A stretch of 64,000 nt of DNA from Rhodospirillaceae bacterium (GTDB taxonomy: Bacteria > Pseudomonadota > Alphaproteobacteria > GCA-2731375): assembly GCA_018660265.1 (NCBI GenBank), contig JABJKS010000045.1, positions 1-64,000 on the forward strand, in the 5' to 3' direction. Positions 46,385 to 56,259 of this stretch are shown piece by piece; positions within the stretch are counted from its first letter, which is position 1, and each line of letters begins with the position of its first letter. The notes under the pieces were generated by a model. The model saw only the letters and a program-made list of their open reading frames with translations, was not told the origin of the DNA and did no database searches. A program made the position numbers and the translations under genes.

Positions 46385-48369
46385 TGTTTTCAAAAATTCT
46401 CATCGCCAATCGCGGCGAAATTGCCTGTCGGGTTATCCGCTCGGCCCAGGCCATGGGCATCGCCACTGTTGCCGTCTACTCGGAAGCCGATGCCGGTGCC
46501 TTGCATGTGGAAATGGCGGATGAGGCTATTGCCATTGGCCCTGCCGCTGCCGCCGAAAGTTACCTTGTAACCGAACGCATACTCGATGCGATCAAACGCA
46601 GTGGCGCGGATGCGGTCCATCCGGGCTATGGCTTTCTTTCCGAGAACCCTGGTTTCGCGGAGGCGCTGGCCGAACGGGGCATTGCTTTCATCGGACCGCC
46701 GGTTGGTGCAATTGAGGCGATGGGAGATAAGATCGCGTCGAAAAAACTGGCCCAGGCTGCCGGGGTCAATTCCGTACCGGGCCATTTGGAAGTTTTGCTT
46801 GATGAGGATGATGCGGCCCGTATCTCTGAACAACTGGGCTATCCGGTGATGCTGAAGGCCTCGGCGGGCGGTGGCGGCAAGGGAATGCGCGTGGCCTATA
46901 CAGAGGCCGAGGCGCGGGAGGGTTTTACCTCCGCCACGAACGAGGCGATGTCCTCATTTGCAGATGACCGGGTCTTTGCCGAGAAATTTATCGAACAGCC
47001 CAGGCATATTGAAATTCAGGTGCTGGCCGATGCTCACGGCAATTGCATCTATCTGGGCGAGCGGGAATGTTCCATTCAACGACGGCATCAAAAAGTCATC
47101 GAAGAAGCCCCAAGTCCGTTCCTGGATGAGGCCACCCGTAAGGCCATGGGCGAACAGGCCGTGGCCCTGGCCCGGGCCGTTGATTATCGATCCGCGGGCA
47201 CAGTGGAATTCATCGTCGATAAGGACCGGAATTTCTATTTCCTGGAAATGAACACCCGCCTGCAGGTGGAACATCCCGTCACCGAAATGGTCTACGGCGT
47301 TGATTTGGTGGAGCAGATGATCCGCATTGCCGCCGGTGAGACCATGGGCCTGACCCAGGATGATATGCAGGCGGACGGCTGGGCCATCGAATGCCGGCTT
47401 TATGCGGAAGATCCCTATCGCAATTTCATGCCCTCCATCGGGCGTCTGACCCAGCATCGCCCACCGCCACTGAATGCTACGGTGCGGGTTGATACAGGCG
47501 TTGTCGAAGGATCAGAGATCACCATGTTCTATGACCCGATGATCGCCAAGTTGATCACCAAGGGCGCGGACCGGGCCGGTGCCATCGCGGCCATGGGCGA
47601 GGCTTTGGACGGCTATTGCGTGCGTGGCATCAACCACAATATGAGCTTTCTATCCGCCTTGATCAGCCATCCCCGTTTTGTCGAGGGACGATTGACCACG
47701 GCGTTTATTGACGAAGAATACCCGGATGGTTTTTCCGGCGCGCCACGGGCGGGCGAGGTATTGGATGCAATATTGGCCGCGGGCGTGTTGCTGCACAGAC
47801 GCACGGTTGAGCGGGCGGCGACGATCAGCGGCCAGTTGGCCCATTATCAGCCTGCGTTTGGGGCCGATTGGTCCGTCAGCCTGGATGGTGAGGGCCATCA
47901 GGTCATCGCTACTTTGGTCGAGGGCGGCATGGATGTGACGTCCGAGGGGCGGACCATCGCCGTGCGCAGTGATTGGCGGCCTGGTGCGGGATTATTCAAA
48001 GGCAGCGTAAATGGCCGCCATGTGGTCATTCAGGTGGACATGGCGGCTGATGGTTTCCGGTTGAGCCATGCCGGGGTTGAGGCGATGGTCTGCGTGCGCA
48101 GCCCCCGGGCGGCGGAACTTGCCGGCTTTATGCTGGAAAAGATTGCACCCGACACGTCTAAATATCTGCTCTGCCCCATGCCGGGATTGGTCATTTCCCT
48201 GGCGGTGGAGACAGGTGAAGAGGTTAAGGGTGGCCAGGCCCTGGCCGTGGTTGAAGCCATGAAGATGGAGAATATCCTGCGTGCCGAGCGTGACGGCATC
48301 GTTGCCATACTAAACGCTGCCCCCGGCGATAGTTTGGCGGTTGATGACATCATCATGGAATTTGAGTAG
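46384..48369 (+). CDS. pccA: Acyl-CoA (propionyl-CoA) carboxylase, biotin-containing alpha subunit
   Basis: 661 residues from the ATG at 46384. It carboxylates its own biotin using ATP and bicarbonate. The biotin carboxylase part starts FSKILIANRGEIACRVIRSA and has HPGYGFLSENPGFAEAL, the glycine-rich KASAGGGGKGMRVAYTE and the catalytic EMNTRLQVEHPVTEMVYG. The C-terminal biotinyl domain has VVEAMKMENIL, with the biotin lysine near residue 626. The in-frame TTG just before is an alternative start. Together with PccB it feeds propionyl-CoA into the methylmalonyl-CoA route. Confidence 0.94.
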   Translation: MFSKILIANRGEIACRVIRSAQAMGIATVAVYSEADAGALHVEMADEAIAIGPAAAAESYLVTERILDAIKRSGADAVHPGYGFLSENPGFAEALAERGIAFIGPPVGAIEAMGDKIASKKLAQAAGVNSVPGHLEVLLDEDDAARISEQLGYPVMLKASAGGGGKGMRVAYTEAEAREGFTSATNEAMSSFADDRVFAEKFIEQPRHIEIQVLADAHGNCIYLGERECSIQRRHQKVIEEAPSPFLDEATRKAMGEQAVALARAVDYRSAGTVEFIVDKDRNFYFLEMNTRLQVEHPVTEMVYGVDLVEQMIRIAAGETMGLTQDDMQADGWAIECRLYAEDPYRNFMPSIGRLTQHRPPPLNATVRVDTGVVEGSEITMFYDPMIAKLITKGADRAGAIAAMGEALDGYCVRGINHNMSFLSALISHPRFVEGRLTTAFIDEEYPDGFSGAPRAGEVLDAILAAGVLLHRRTVERAATISGQLAHYQPAFGADWSVSLDGEGHQVIATLVEGGMDVTSEGRTIAVRSDWRPGAGLFKGSVNGRHVVIQVDMAADGFRLSHAGVEAMVCVRSPRAAELAGFMLEKIAPDTSKYLLCPMPGLVISLAVETGEEVKGGQALAVVEAMKMENILRAERDGIVAILNAAPGDSLAVDDIIMEFE

Positions 48370-48396
48370 TCCTAGATATTGCTGCGAGGTCCAACT

Positions 48397-48690
48397 ATGC
48401 CTGACCCGGAACAAATGCTTCGGGTGGTTATTTCGGGCCGGGTCCAGGGTGTCTGGTTTCGCGGCTGGACGGTGGCGCAGGCGCAATCCTTGGGCCTGCA
48501 GGGTTGGGTGCGCAATCTATCAGATGGTAACGTCGAGGCCGTCTTCGCAGGTGCTAAGGCAGATGTGGCGGTCATGCAAGCGAGCTGTCACCAGGGCCCA
48601 CCGGCTGCCCAGGTGCGATCTGTCGCCGTAGAACCCTGGTTGGGTCCCGTACCTGCGGGCTTTCAGCAGTGGGCGACGGAACGCTGTTAA
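48397..48690 (+). CDS. acyP: Acylphosphatase
   Basis: 97 residues from the ATG at 48397, after CGAGGT. It hydrolyses acyl phosphates. The phosphate-binding loop is GRVQGVWFRGWTV, with the catalytic Arg near residue 23, and the catalytic Asn lies in GWVRNLSDGNVEAVFAG (near 41). The C-terminus is slightly diverged. It follows pccA by 27 bases and converges with the next gene, overlapping it by 4 bases. Confidence 0.93.
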   Translation: MPDPEQMLRVVISGRVQGVWFRGWTVAQAQSLGLQGWVRNLSDGNVEAVFAGAKADVAVMQASCHQGPPAAQVRSVAVEPWLGPVPAGFQQWATERC

Positions 48691-49238
48691 GGCGCTAAAG
48701 GTTCCTCGACACCGTCGGGCAGGGGCATTTCGAACACATTCAGGGTCATGGAGACCAGGGCATAGTATCCCAGCACCCCGACCAGATCGACGACACCCTG
48801 TTCACCCAGCTGCGCCGTCGTCTCGGCATAGGTGGCGTCCGTGATCCGGCTGTCGCGATAAAGTTCCGTACAGAAATTATAAATCGCGGCTTCGTCGGCC
48901 TTTTCAAACGTAGGCTGGCGGCGCTCCCGCAGATCGGCAATGACGCCCTCAGACAGGCCGCCTTTCAGGGCGAGGGGCGCGTGGGCGAACCACTCAAACT
49001 GCGCTGTCCATTGCCGTGCCGTGACCAGGATTGCCAATTCTGATTGGCGTACTTCAAGGACGCTGTTGAAGCGGCAATATTCCCCCAGCCTTTGCGCCAG
49101 ATCGGCAAACTTTGGGCTGTGGATCCAGGCTTGAAACGGCCCCCGCATGCCGCCGCGGGGCCCGGTCACGATATTGTCGTGGAATTGGCGTTGTTCGGCG
49201 GTCATGTCTGCCGTTTCAAGCGGGGCAATTCTGGGCAT
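48687..49238 (-). CDS. Carboxymuconolactone decarboxylase-like protein without cysteines
   Basis: 183 residues of the CMD/AhpD-like helical fold, with ELAILVTARQWTAQFEWFAH (about 66-85) in the position of the conserved helix. The Cys-x-x-Cys of peroxidase-type members is missing: I see no cysteine at that site, only TARQWTAQ. So it is unlikely to be an alkylhydroperoxidase. Its substrate is unknown. Start ATG after a purine-rich site. It lies 15 bases from the thioesterase gene upstream, and the two are probably an operon. Confidence 0.8.
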   Translation of the reverse strand: MPRIAPLETADMTAEQRQFHDNIVTGPRGGMRGPFQAWIHSPKFADLAQRLGEYCRFNSVLEVRQSELAILVTARQWTAQFEWFAHAPLALKGGLSEGVIADLRERRQPTFEKADEAAIYNFCTELYRDSRITDATYAETTAQLGEQGVVDLVGVLGYYALVSMTLNVFEMPLPDGVEEPLAP

Positions 49239-49253
49239 ATTCGTCGTCTCCTG

Positions 49254-49751
49254 CTATGAGGTCGTTGTCGCTTTTGATTTCAGGCCGATCAAACGGCCCG
49301 TGTAGGGATTATCTGGCAGGGCGGCGTGGGCTGATTTAATCGCGTCCAGACGTTCCAGGATTTCCGGCTGCATGTGGGTGGAGCGCCGGGTTTCCAAAGA
49401 TACATGCAGGCTCATCAACTCGTTGGTTGCCGCCAGGTAACCTTTCGTCCCGTGATACATGTGATGAATGTAGTGAAATCGCTTTTCATCAAAGTCCAAC
49501 AACTGCGTGGTGAAGCGCATGGGCTCTCCCTCGCCGATCTCCTGGTTATATGTGATATGGCCCTCAAGGGTGAATGTCGTGACCTGACGCTCTTTACGGT
49601 GCGGCCTGGTCAGGTGGACAAAATCCATGAATTCGTCTGTCGCGAAATCGAAAACCACCATGTAGTAGCCCATGTTCAGATGACCATTATGGTCGATCCA
49701 GTCAGGTTGTACCGTGGCGCGAAATTGATCAAAGGGTGTGGGGATGGACAT
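49254..49751 (-). CDS. Hotdog-fold acyl-CoA thioesterase family protein
   Basis: 165 residues. The hotdog signature WIDHNGHLNMGYYMVVFD (about 18-35) contains the active-site Asp of 4-hydroxybenzoyl-CoA-type thioesterases, followed by FTLEGHITYNQEIGEGEPMR. Such enzymes cleave acyl-CoA thioesters in the cytoplasm. The substrate is not predictable, although betainyl- or carnitinyl-type thioesterases have similar lengths. It heads a two-gene minus-strand unit with the CMD-like gene. Confidence 0.82.
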   Translation of the reverse strand: MSIPTPFDQFRATVQPDWIDHNGHLNMGYYMVVFDFATDEFMDFVHLTRPHRKERQVTTFTLEGHITYNQEIGEGEPMRFTTQLLDFDEKRFHYIHHMYHGTKGYLAATNELMSLHVSLETRRSTHMQPEILERLDAIKSAHAALPDNPYTGRLIGLKSKATTTS

Positions 49752-49981
49752 TAAGGTAAGCTACCGATGCTGTGATTTTCCACACTTTACGATAGGGCTG
49801 TCCCGGCGACAACGATCCATCAACCTTTTCCTGCCTAGAATCAGATGATTGGGTGGAAGTTGACGTTAAATGTGGACATTGCTTACTTGTGCCCGACGTC
49901 GCGACCTAAGCGATTGCTTCAATTAGTCCTTTTTTCGCAGCCGAGCATGTTCGACGAGGACACGAGAGGACGAGCCGCCAT

Positions 49982-52192
49982 ATGCTGGCATTCTATGCGG
50001 TAACCCTTGGACTGGGCGCATTATTGCTGTTCTGGGTACAACCGATGTTTTCCAAAATGGCCCTGCCACTGTTGGGTGGTTCGCCGGCGGTATGGAACAT
50101 CGCCATGGTGTTTTTCCAGGCGGCTTTGTTGGCGGGCTATCTCTATGCCCATCTGGGCCGACGCTGGTTGGGCCCGAAGCGACAGGCCTGGCTGCATTTG
50201 TTGCTGCTCGCTACGGCGTTTGCGACCCTTCCCATTGCCATTACTGCGGATGCATGGAACACCGCAGGGCCCGGCAACGGTCAGCCCGCAGGCTGGTTTC
50301 TGGCCCTGTTGACCCTGTCCGTGGGCCTGCCCTTTTTCGCCCTGGCGGCAACCGCGCCGATGTTGCAAAGCTGGTTTGCCCATAGCGGGCACAAGGACGC
50401 AGCCAACCCCTATATCCTTTACGCCGCCAGCAACGTCGGTTCCATTCTGGCCCTATTGGCCTATCCCGTGGTGCTGGAACCTTTGTTGAGCCTGGGTCAG
50501 CAAAGCCTGGCCTGGGCTTTGGGTTTCGTTTTATTGGCGTTGTTGATCGGGGCCTGCGCCTGGTTGTTACTGGGCCGCTATCAAGCTCAGGGCGCGGATG
50601 ACCGGGCCGCATTGGAAATCGGCCTCTCAAATCAAGTCAGTTGGGGGCGACGGCTGCATTGGCTGGCATTGGCATTTGTCCCGTCCATGCTGTTACTTGG
50701 CGTGACCCAACATATTTCCACCGACGTCGCCTCGGCACCGATGTTGTGGGTTGTCCCCCTGATCCTGTATCTGGGCACGTTTGTCGTGGTTTTTTCATCC
50801 CGCCCCGCCATCAGCGCCCGTCTGGCCATGTTCCTTCAGGTGCCTTTGGTGATGCTTCTGGCGTTGGTCTTTTTTTGGCAGATCCATTCTCTGCTGTTGG
50901 TTCTGCCCCTGCACCTGGGCGTGTTCTTTTTTGCCGCTCTTGTCTGTCACGGTGAATTGGCAAAGCGACGCCCCGCACCCAGCCGTTTGACGGAATTTTA
51001 TTTGTGGATGTCTCTGGGTGGGGTTCTTGGCGGGGCCTTCACCGCCTTGCTGGCACCACAAATCTTCGACACGGTGTTGGAATATCCCATTGCCCTGGTC
51101 GCGGCCTGCCTGTTGCGGCCCGATCAGGAAGTCGGGAAAGCTGGACCGATAACATGGTGGCGGGCGACACCTCTGATGGTTTTGTTGATCCTGTTGGCAC
51201 TGCCGCGCCTGGCCGGCTATAGCCCCGGCGGTCTGCCCCTGTTCTGGTTATTGCTGTACATGATCCCGGCGGCATTGCTGATCTATGGCTGTCGTGGTCG
51301 GCCCCTGCTGTTCGCTGCAGCTATAGGGACGGTGTTATTGGCCGGCGTTTATGACCAGGGTTCCCGGGACATCGCCATCGCGCGTAGTTTCTTCGGCGTT
51401 AACAAGGTCATTGCCCAGGGCAGTGGTGATGACAAGGCCCTGGTTTTCAAGCACGGCACCACCAAACACGGGCTGCAATATCTTGATCCTGAACGCCGAC
51501 GGACGCCCTTGGCCTACTATCACCGGAAGGGACCCCTGGGGCAGGTTTTTCAGGCTCTGGGCGACCGCTTGCGCCATGTCGGCGGCGTCGGCCTGGGGGT
51601 AGGGACGGCGGCCTGCTATCGCCGGGCGGGGCAGCGCTGGACATTCTATGAAATTGACCCCCTGGTGGTCTCCTTCGCCAGGGACAGGGGCTATTTCCAT
51701 TATCTGACCGATTGCGCGCCTGATGCCCGCATGGTGATCGGCGATGGCCGTTTGTCTCTTGAACGGGAGGCGAGGTTGAAGGAGGCACCCGGTTTTGATC
51801 TGTTGATCCTGGATGCCTTTTCTTCCGATGCCATTCCCCTGCATCTGGTAACCCGTGAAGCTATTGCGGTCTATCTCTCCCGCCTGGCCCCGGGCGGCTT
51901 GATGTTGTTTCACATCTCCAACCGGCACCTGGATTTGCGCCCTGTTTTAGCAGATTTGGCAGGTGACGCGGGCATAAAAGCCTATGTGCAACATGATGCT
52001 GGCAACCGTGATGAGGGGCGATACGGCTCCATCTGGGTTGCCATGGCGCGCGCGGATCGGGATATGAAGCCTGTTCTCGACAGCGGCAAATGGCGTCAGC
52101 TGATCCCGCGTCCGGCCCGCCGCATCTGGACAGATGACTATGGCAACCTGATTGGCATCATGCGCTGGTGGCTTGAACTTCAGGGCGATTAG
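49982..52192 (+). CDS. Membrane protein fused to a spermidine-synthase-like domain
   Basis: 736 residues. The first 450 or so form many hydrophobic helices (starting FYAVTLGLGALLLFWVQPMF), often annotated as fused MFS/spermidine synthase. The C-terminal Rossmann domain has VGLGVGTAACYRRAGQRWTF, the EIDP motif, GDGRLSLE and ILDAFSSDAIPLHLVTREAI, resembling SpeE-type aminopropyl transferases. The usual SpeE catalytic sites are only partly visible, so activity is unknown. ATG at 49982 after GAGAGGACGAG. It converges with pth. Confidence 0.85.
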   Translation: MLAFYAVTLGLGALLLFWVQPMFSKMALPLLGGSPAVWNIAMVFFQAALLAGYLYAHLGRRWLGPKRQAWLHLLLLATAFATLPIAITADAWNTAGPGNGQPAGWFLALLTLSVGLPFFALAATAPMLQSWFAHSGHKDAANPYILYAASNVGSILALLAYPVVLEPLLSLGQQSLAWALGFVLLALLIGACAWLLLGRYQAQGADDRAALEIGLSNQVSWGRRLHWLALAFVPSMLLLGVTQHISTDVASAPMLWVVPLILYLGTFVVVFSSRPAISARLAMFLQVPLVMLLALVFFWQIHSLLLVLPLHLGVFFFAALVCHGELAKRRPAPSRLTEFYLWMSLGGVLGGAFTALLAPQIFDTVLEYPIALVAACLLRPDQEVGKAGPITWWRATPLMVLLILLALPRLAGYSPGGLPLFWLLLYMIPAALLIYGCRGRPLLFAAAIGTVLLAGVYDQGSRDIAIARSFFGVNKVIAQGSGDDKALVFKHGTTKHGLQYLDPERRRTPLAYYHRKGPLGQVFQALGDRLRHVGGVGLGVGTAACYRRAGQRWTFYEIDPLVVSFARDRGYFHYLTDCAPDARMVIGDGRLSLEREARLKEAPGFDLLILDAFSSDAIPLHLVTREAIAVYLSRLAPGGLMLFHISNRHLDLRPVLADLAGDAGIKAYVQHDAGNRDEGRYGSIWVAMARADRDMKPVLDSGKWRQLIPRPARRIWTDDYGNLIGIMRWWLELQGD

Positions 52193-52249
52193 AGCAATTT
52201 TCAATGACTCTTTTCCGAAGAGTCCGAGAATTTCCTGGCCGGAAAGGCT
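52192..52249. other. Hairpin and dispersed repeat between convergent genes
   Basis: GAGCAATTTTCAAT (52192-52205) is identical to 1018-1031. GACTCTT (52206-52212) pairs with AAGAGTC (52218-52224), and TTTCC pairs with GGAAA just after. There is no U-tract on either strand, so bidirectional termination is possible but weakly supported. Confidence 0.4.
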
Positions 52250-52885
52250 CTAGTCAGAGGATTGACGGTCGCCTGCATCTGCCGCCTCTTTCGAACCGGG
52301 GGCCGGCTTGTGCATTGGTGGTTTCAGGATCAGGGCGACTTTCGAGGCGAAGGCTGCATCGTCATCGCGCAGCAAAAGAGGTGCCGCTTCCGCCATGGCG
52401 TCGAGCAGGGGATCCAGCCATTTATCGTCTGCTTTGGGAAAATCCCGAAGGACATGGTTCAAAACCTGTGCTTTGTCACCGGGGTGGCCAATGCCCAGGC
52501 GGATGCGGCGAAAATCCTTGCCCACATGAGCTGCCAGGCTTTTCAAGCCGTTGTGGCCGGCCAGTCCGCCGCCCTTTTTGACCCGCAGTTTGCCCGGCTC
52601 CAAATCCAGTTCGTCATGAAAGACGACGATATTGTCCGTATCGATCTTGTAAAAGCGGGCAGCCTCGCCAACACTGCGACCGGATTCGTTCATGAACGTC
52701 TGAGGCTTCAGCGCCAAGACCTTTTGCCCGGCCAATTTGCCTTCGCTGATCAAACCTTGAAAACGATGGCGTTCAGGGGCAAAGCCATGGCGGCGGACTA
52801 TTTCGTCCACCGCCATGAAGCCAATATTGTGCCGATTATCGGCATACTTGTTTCCGGGATTGCCTAACCCCACCAACAACAACAT
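52250..52885 (-). CDS. pth: Peptidyl-tRNA hydrolase
   Basis: 211 residues. It frees tRNA from prematurely released peptidyl-tRNA. It starts [20 protein letters not shown] with the catalytic His at residue 19 or nearby, and contains [20 protein letters not shown] and [13 protein letters not shown]. About 20 C-terminal residues ([19 protein letters not shown]) are an extra, polar tail. It lies 65 bases downstream of rplY, the usual partner. Confidence 0.96.
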   Translation of the reverse strand: MLLLVGLGNPGNKYADNRHNIGFMAVDEIVRRHGFAPERHRFQGLISEGKLAGQKVLALKPQTFMNESGRSVGEAARFYKIDTDNIVVFHDELDLEPGKLRVKKGGGLAGHNGLKSLAAHVGKDFRRIRLGIGHPGDKAQVLNHVLRDFPKADDKWLDPLLDAMAEAAPLLLRDDDAAFASKVALILKPPMHKPAPGSKEAADAGDRQSSD

Positions 52886-52950
52886 GGTGTTCGCTCCCAG
52901 GCTCTATTGTCCAATCAAGCAAAAGCGGCCAGTTGGCATAGACCTCGTAC

Positions 52951-53613
52951 TTAGCCGTCTTCGCCTTCGGCTTCTTCGCCGGCGGCTTCCTCACCGTCTT
53001 CGCCGTCTTCGCCTTCTTCACCTTCTTCGATTTCTTCCTCGACCGCCTGAACCGTCGGTGCGGCCAAGGTGACGATGGTGAAGTCACGATCCGTAATGGT
53101 TGGGGCGACACCTGCGGGCAGGGTGATGGCGCTAATGTGGATGGAATCGCCGATTTGAGTACCCGTCAAATCAACCTCGAGCGAGGCCGGAATAGCACTT
53201 GCCAAACAGCGCACTTCGATCTGATGGCGCACAATATTCAGCACGGCACCCTGTTTCAGCGCTTCCGATTCCTCTTCATTGATGAAGACCACGGGGACGT
53301 TGATATTGATCTCCGTCCGATTTGAAAGGCGCAGGAAGTCCACATGCAAAGGCACATCGCGGACCACATCAAGCTGTACATCACGGGGCAGCACCTGCTG
53401 TTTCTTGTCGCCCGCATGCAATTCAAACAGGGTGTTAAACAGCCCTGGATTTTGCAGCAATTTGTCCATCTGTTTGCGGTCGACCGTAATCGGCTGGGGC
53501 GGCTTTTTGTCTCCGTAGACCACGCCGGGTATAACACCCGCACGTCTTGCCGCCCGGGCGGCCCCCTTGCCGACCCGGTCTCGTAGTTCAACTGTAATCA
53601 CGTTATCTGACAT
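52951..53613 (-). CDS. rplY: 50S ribosomal protein L25/general stress protein Ctc
   Basis: 220 residues, the long two-domain Ctc form. The N-terminal 5S rRNA-binding domain has RVGKGAARAARRAGVIPGVV, followed by the C-terminal beta-rich domain. The final 35 or so residues are a low-complexity acidic tail (EEGEEGEDGEDGEEAAGEEA) coded by a 9-bp-period repeat. Cotranscribed with pth on the minus strand. Confidence 0.96.
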   Translation of the reverse strand: MSDNVITVELRDRVGKGAARAARRAGVIPGVVYGDKKPPQPITVDRKQMDKLLQNPGLFNTLFELHAGDKKQQVLPRDVQLDVVRDVPLHVDFLRLSNRTEININVPVVFINEEESEALKQGAVLNIVRHQIEVRCLASAIPASLEVDLTGTQIGDSIHISAITLPAGVAPTITDRDFTIVTLAAPTVQAVEEEIEEGEEGEDGEDGEEAAGEEAEGEDG

Positions 53614-53839
53614 CTTAATTCGCTCCGATAAAATTCAGCACGTGCCATCGTTTTCAACGCCCGGATCAGGATCCGCAGCCTCCAGGGGTGCTGCTAGAAA
53701 TCCGACAATATATCTAAACTCTAATCTAGTTTCGGTCTTAGATTCCGGGGCCAAGGCCGCACGTGCCATTGGAAGCCGCCCATATAGCTTTATTGCGGCA
53801 AAAACTCAAACAATAAAGCGACCGAACTGCGCTGGGGAA

Positions 53840-54772
53840 TTACTCAAACAGCGAAGAAACAGAGGTCTCTTCGCTGATGCGTCGGATGGCCTCGCCCAAC
53901 AAAGGCGCAATTGGGATCGTTTTGATATTGCGGGCATGGCGCATGGCATCTGTTGAAGCAATAGAATCGGTCACCGAAAGATGTTCCAGGGCCGAAGACG
54001 TCACCCGCGCCACGGCCCCGCCGGAAAGGACCCCGTGGGTCACATAGGCAAAAACCCGTTTCGCGCCGACGTCCATTAAAGCTTCCGCAGCGTTGCACAA
54101 GGTCCCGGCGCTATCGACGATGTCATCAACCAGCACACAGGTGCGACCCTCCACATCACCAATGATATTCATCACCTCGGACATACCGGCCTTTTCCCGC
54201 CGTTTATCGACGATAGCCAGATCCGCATTCAGGCGCTTCGCCAGGGCCCGTGTGCGCACCACACCGCCCACATCGGGTGATATCATAACCAGGTTTTCGT
54301 CGCCGTAATTGGCTGCAATCTCGCGGGTGAATACCGGCCCGGCAAACAGGTTGTCCGTCGGGATATCGAAAAAGCCCTGAATTTGGCCGGCGTGCAGATC
54401 CATGGTCAGGACCCGGTTGGCCCCTGCCGTGGCAATAAGATTGGCCACCAGTTTTGCCGAAATCGGCGTGCGCGACCCTGACTTCCGGTCCTGGCGGGCA
54501 TAGCCGAAATAGGGCAGAACGGCAGTGATGCGTCGGGCCGAGGCGCGGCGCAGGGCGTCGATGCAGACAAGCAGTTCCATCAAATTGTCATTTGAAGGTG
54601 AGGACGTGGACTGAATGATGAAAACATCCTCGCCGCGCACGTTTTCATGGATCTCCACGAACACTTCCATGTCGGAAAATCGACGCACATCCGCGCTGGT
54701 CAGCGGTGTTTCCAGATAGGCGGCAATGGCTTCCGCTAATGGCCTGTTACTATTTCCCGCCAGTAACTTCAT
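53840..54772 (-). CDS. prs: Ribose-phosphate pyrophosphokinase (PRPP synthetase)
   Basis: 310 residues. It makes PRPP from ribose-5-phosphate and ATP, feeding nucleotide, histidine and tryptophan synthesis. N-terminal [19 protein letters not shown], the flexible-loop region [18 protein letters not shown], the metal site [16 protein letters not shown] and the PRPP-binding loop [18 protein letters not shown] are all present. A 9-bp repeated motif lies in the leader (54822-54857). Confidence 0.97.
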   Translation of the reverse strand: MKLLAGNSNRPLAEAIAAYLETPLTSADVRRFSDMEVFVEIHENVRGEDVFIIQSTSSPSNDNLMELLVCIDALRRASARRITAVLPYFGYARQDRKSGSRTPISAKLVANLIATAGANRVLTMDLHAGQIQGFFDIPTDNLFAGPVFTREIAANYGDENLVMISPDVGGVVRTRALAKRLNADLAIVDKRREKAGMSEVMNIIGDVEGRTCVLVDDIVDSAGTLCNAAEALMDVGAKRVFAYVTHGVLSGGAVARVTSSALEHLSVTDSIASTDAMRHARNIKTIPIAPLLGEAIRRISEETSVSSLFE

Positions 54773-54821
54773 GGTGCCCCGCGACCTCCTCAGTCGAACT
54801 CTTACAAGAATACATCACATC

Positions 54822-54857
54822 AATGTCCATAACGTTCACAATGTCCACAATGCTAAT
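54822..54857. repeat. 9-bp repeats upstream of prs
   Basis: Four consecutive 9-bp units on the plus strand, AATGTCCAT, AACGTTCAC, AATGTCCAC and AATGCTAAT, lie 50-85 bases upstream of the prs start. AATGTCCA occurs twice at 18-base spacing, with palindromic AACGTT between. It could be an operator, but no known factor is implied. Confidence 0.45.
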
Positions 54858-54997
54858 TGCCGCAAGTCCAGCTTGGCAGCGGCGTGCCCTGTCCTAATTT
54901 GGAGTCATACGCAATCATGACCCCGGCTGCAAACGATCATGGCCCGGCGCGCTTTCGTGCCATCACAGGGCGGCCCCAGAACGGCCCCAGAACCGCC

Positions 54998-55783
54998 TTA
55001 GCGGTGTTTGAACTTGGCGGTCCGCTTCTCCAGAAAGGCTGCCATGCCCTCGGCCTTATCCTCGGTCGAGAAGGTGGAATGGAACATCCTACGCTCGAAT
55101 CGGACGCCTTCGGCAAGGGTTGTCTCATAGGCCCGGTTGACGCATTCCTTGGCGATCATTGTCATGGGCTGCGACAATTTACAGATCTTTTCCGCAACCC
55201 CGATGGCTTCTTCCAGCAGATCATCCACTGGCACCACGCGGGAGGCCAGGCCCGCCCGCTCCGCTTCCTCAGCCGACATCATGCGGCCGGTCAAAATCAT
55301 TTCCATCGCTTTCGACTTGCCGACAAATCGGGTCAGGCGCTGGGTGCCGCCGGCCCCGGGAATGACCCCAAGATTAATTTCCGGCTGGCCGAATTTGGCA
55401 TTGTCGGCGGCGATGATCATGTCGCACATCATGGCCATTTCACAGCCACCCCCCAGGGCAAAGCCGGCGACGGCGGCTATAATCGGTTTGCGGCATTGGC
55501 TGACCCGCTCCCACCCGTCGGTGATGAAATTTTCCCGATAGGCGTCCATGAAGGATTTTGGCGCCATTTCAGAGATATCGGCACCTGCGGCAAAGGCCTT
55601 GTTGCTGCCGGTCAAAATGATACAGCCGATGTTTTCGTCGGCTTCATAGCTGTCCAGGGCCTGGCCCAGATCCGTAATCAAGGCCGCGTTCAAGGCGTTC
55701 AACGCCTCGGGCCGATCCAGGGTGATAATGCCGATACCGCCCCCAGCGCCCTTGGTCTCAACCAAGATATTTTCGTATGCCAT
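54998..55783 (-). CDS. Enoyl-CoA hydratase
   Basis: 261 residues from the ATG at 55783-55781, which follows AGGAGG. An upstream in-frame start is rejected. It adds water to trans-2-enoyl-CoA in beta-oxidation. The oxyanion-hole region is [13 protein letters not shown], and the two catalytic glutamates lie in [12 protein letters not shown] and [19 protein letters not shown]. The fatty-acid role fits the acyl-CoA carboxylase and thioesterase genes nearby, but no shared operon is evident. Confidence 0.94.
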   Translation of the reverse strand: MAYENILVETKGAGGGIGIITLDRPEALNALNAALITDLGQALDSYEADENIGCIILTGSNKAFAAGADISEMAPKSFMDAYRENFITDGWERVSQCRKPIIAAVAGFALGGGCEMAMMCDMIIAADNAKFGQPEINLGVIPGAGGTQRLTRFVGKSKAMEMILTGRMMSAEEAERAGLASRVVPVDDLLEEAIGVAEKICKLSQPMTMIAKECVNRAYETTLAEGVRFERRMFHSTFSTEDKAEGMAAFLEKRTAKFKHR

Positions 55784-55833
55784 AACGATCCTCCTACCCA
55801 TGCAAACTGCGAGCTTGCTATCAAAGGGCCGTC

Positions 55834-56226
55834 CTACTCGGTTCCCGGCGCAATAGCAAAGCGAACTGTCAGTCGAGTATGGTTTTTTTCCACACGGATC
55901 GACAATTTTTCGCCATCCCTGACAAATTTGCCCCCCGATAGGCGTCGCCAGCCCAGTTGTGGCAATGTCCCATCATAAAATCGCCAGACGTCATCCCGAT
56001 CGATCCGGCCGGCTTCGGCGATGGCGACTGCCTGGATAATTCGGCCATTGGGTTTGTCGAAAACCAGTGTCTGTTCTGTTTGCTCCTCCAGGCCCGCCAT
56101 CAAGGGCAGGTCGGTGATGCCCGCCAGAAACCGGCCCTCGGCATGGCCAGCAATCAAACCAGAGAAAAAGGTTGTCGCGAACATGGTTGCGAATAAGGCC
56201 GCGATAATGTTTCTTTTGCCAATCAT
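55834..56226 (-). CDS. Small secreted hypothetical protein
   Basis: 130 residues with a signal peptide or anchor at the N-terminus ([20 protein letters not shown], about 5-24). The mature part includes [32 protein letters not shown] and [14 protein letters not shown]. Similar short proteins lie beside enoyl-CoA hydratase genes in other alphaproteobacteria, but I know of no function. It is 50 bases upstream of the hydratase gene and probably cotranscribed with it. Confidence 0.75.
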   Translation of the reverse strand: MIGKRNIIAALFATMFATTFFSGLIAGHAEGRFLAGITDLPLMAGLEEQTEQTLVFDKPNGRIIQAVAIAEAGRIDRDDVWRFYDGTLPQLGWRRLSGGKFVRDGEKLSIRVEKNHTRLTVRFAIAPGTE

Positions 56227-56259
56227 AGGCCCAATCTAGCACAATGACGTCTGTCGTCG

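Noticed and set aside
45975-46466. Minus-strand frame with Phe-Arg-Leu-Leu repeats
   Set aside because: It results from reading the 12-bp repeat backwards across pccB and pccA.
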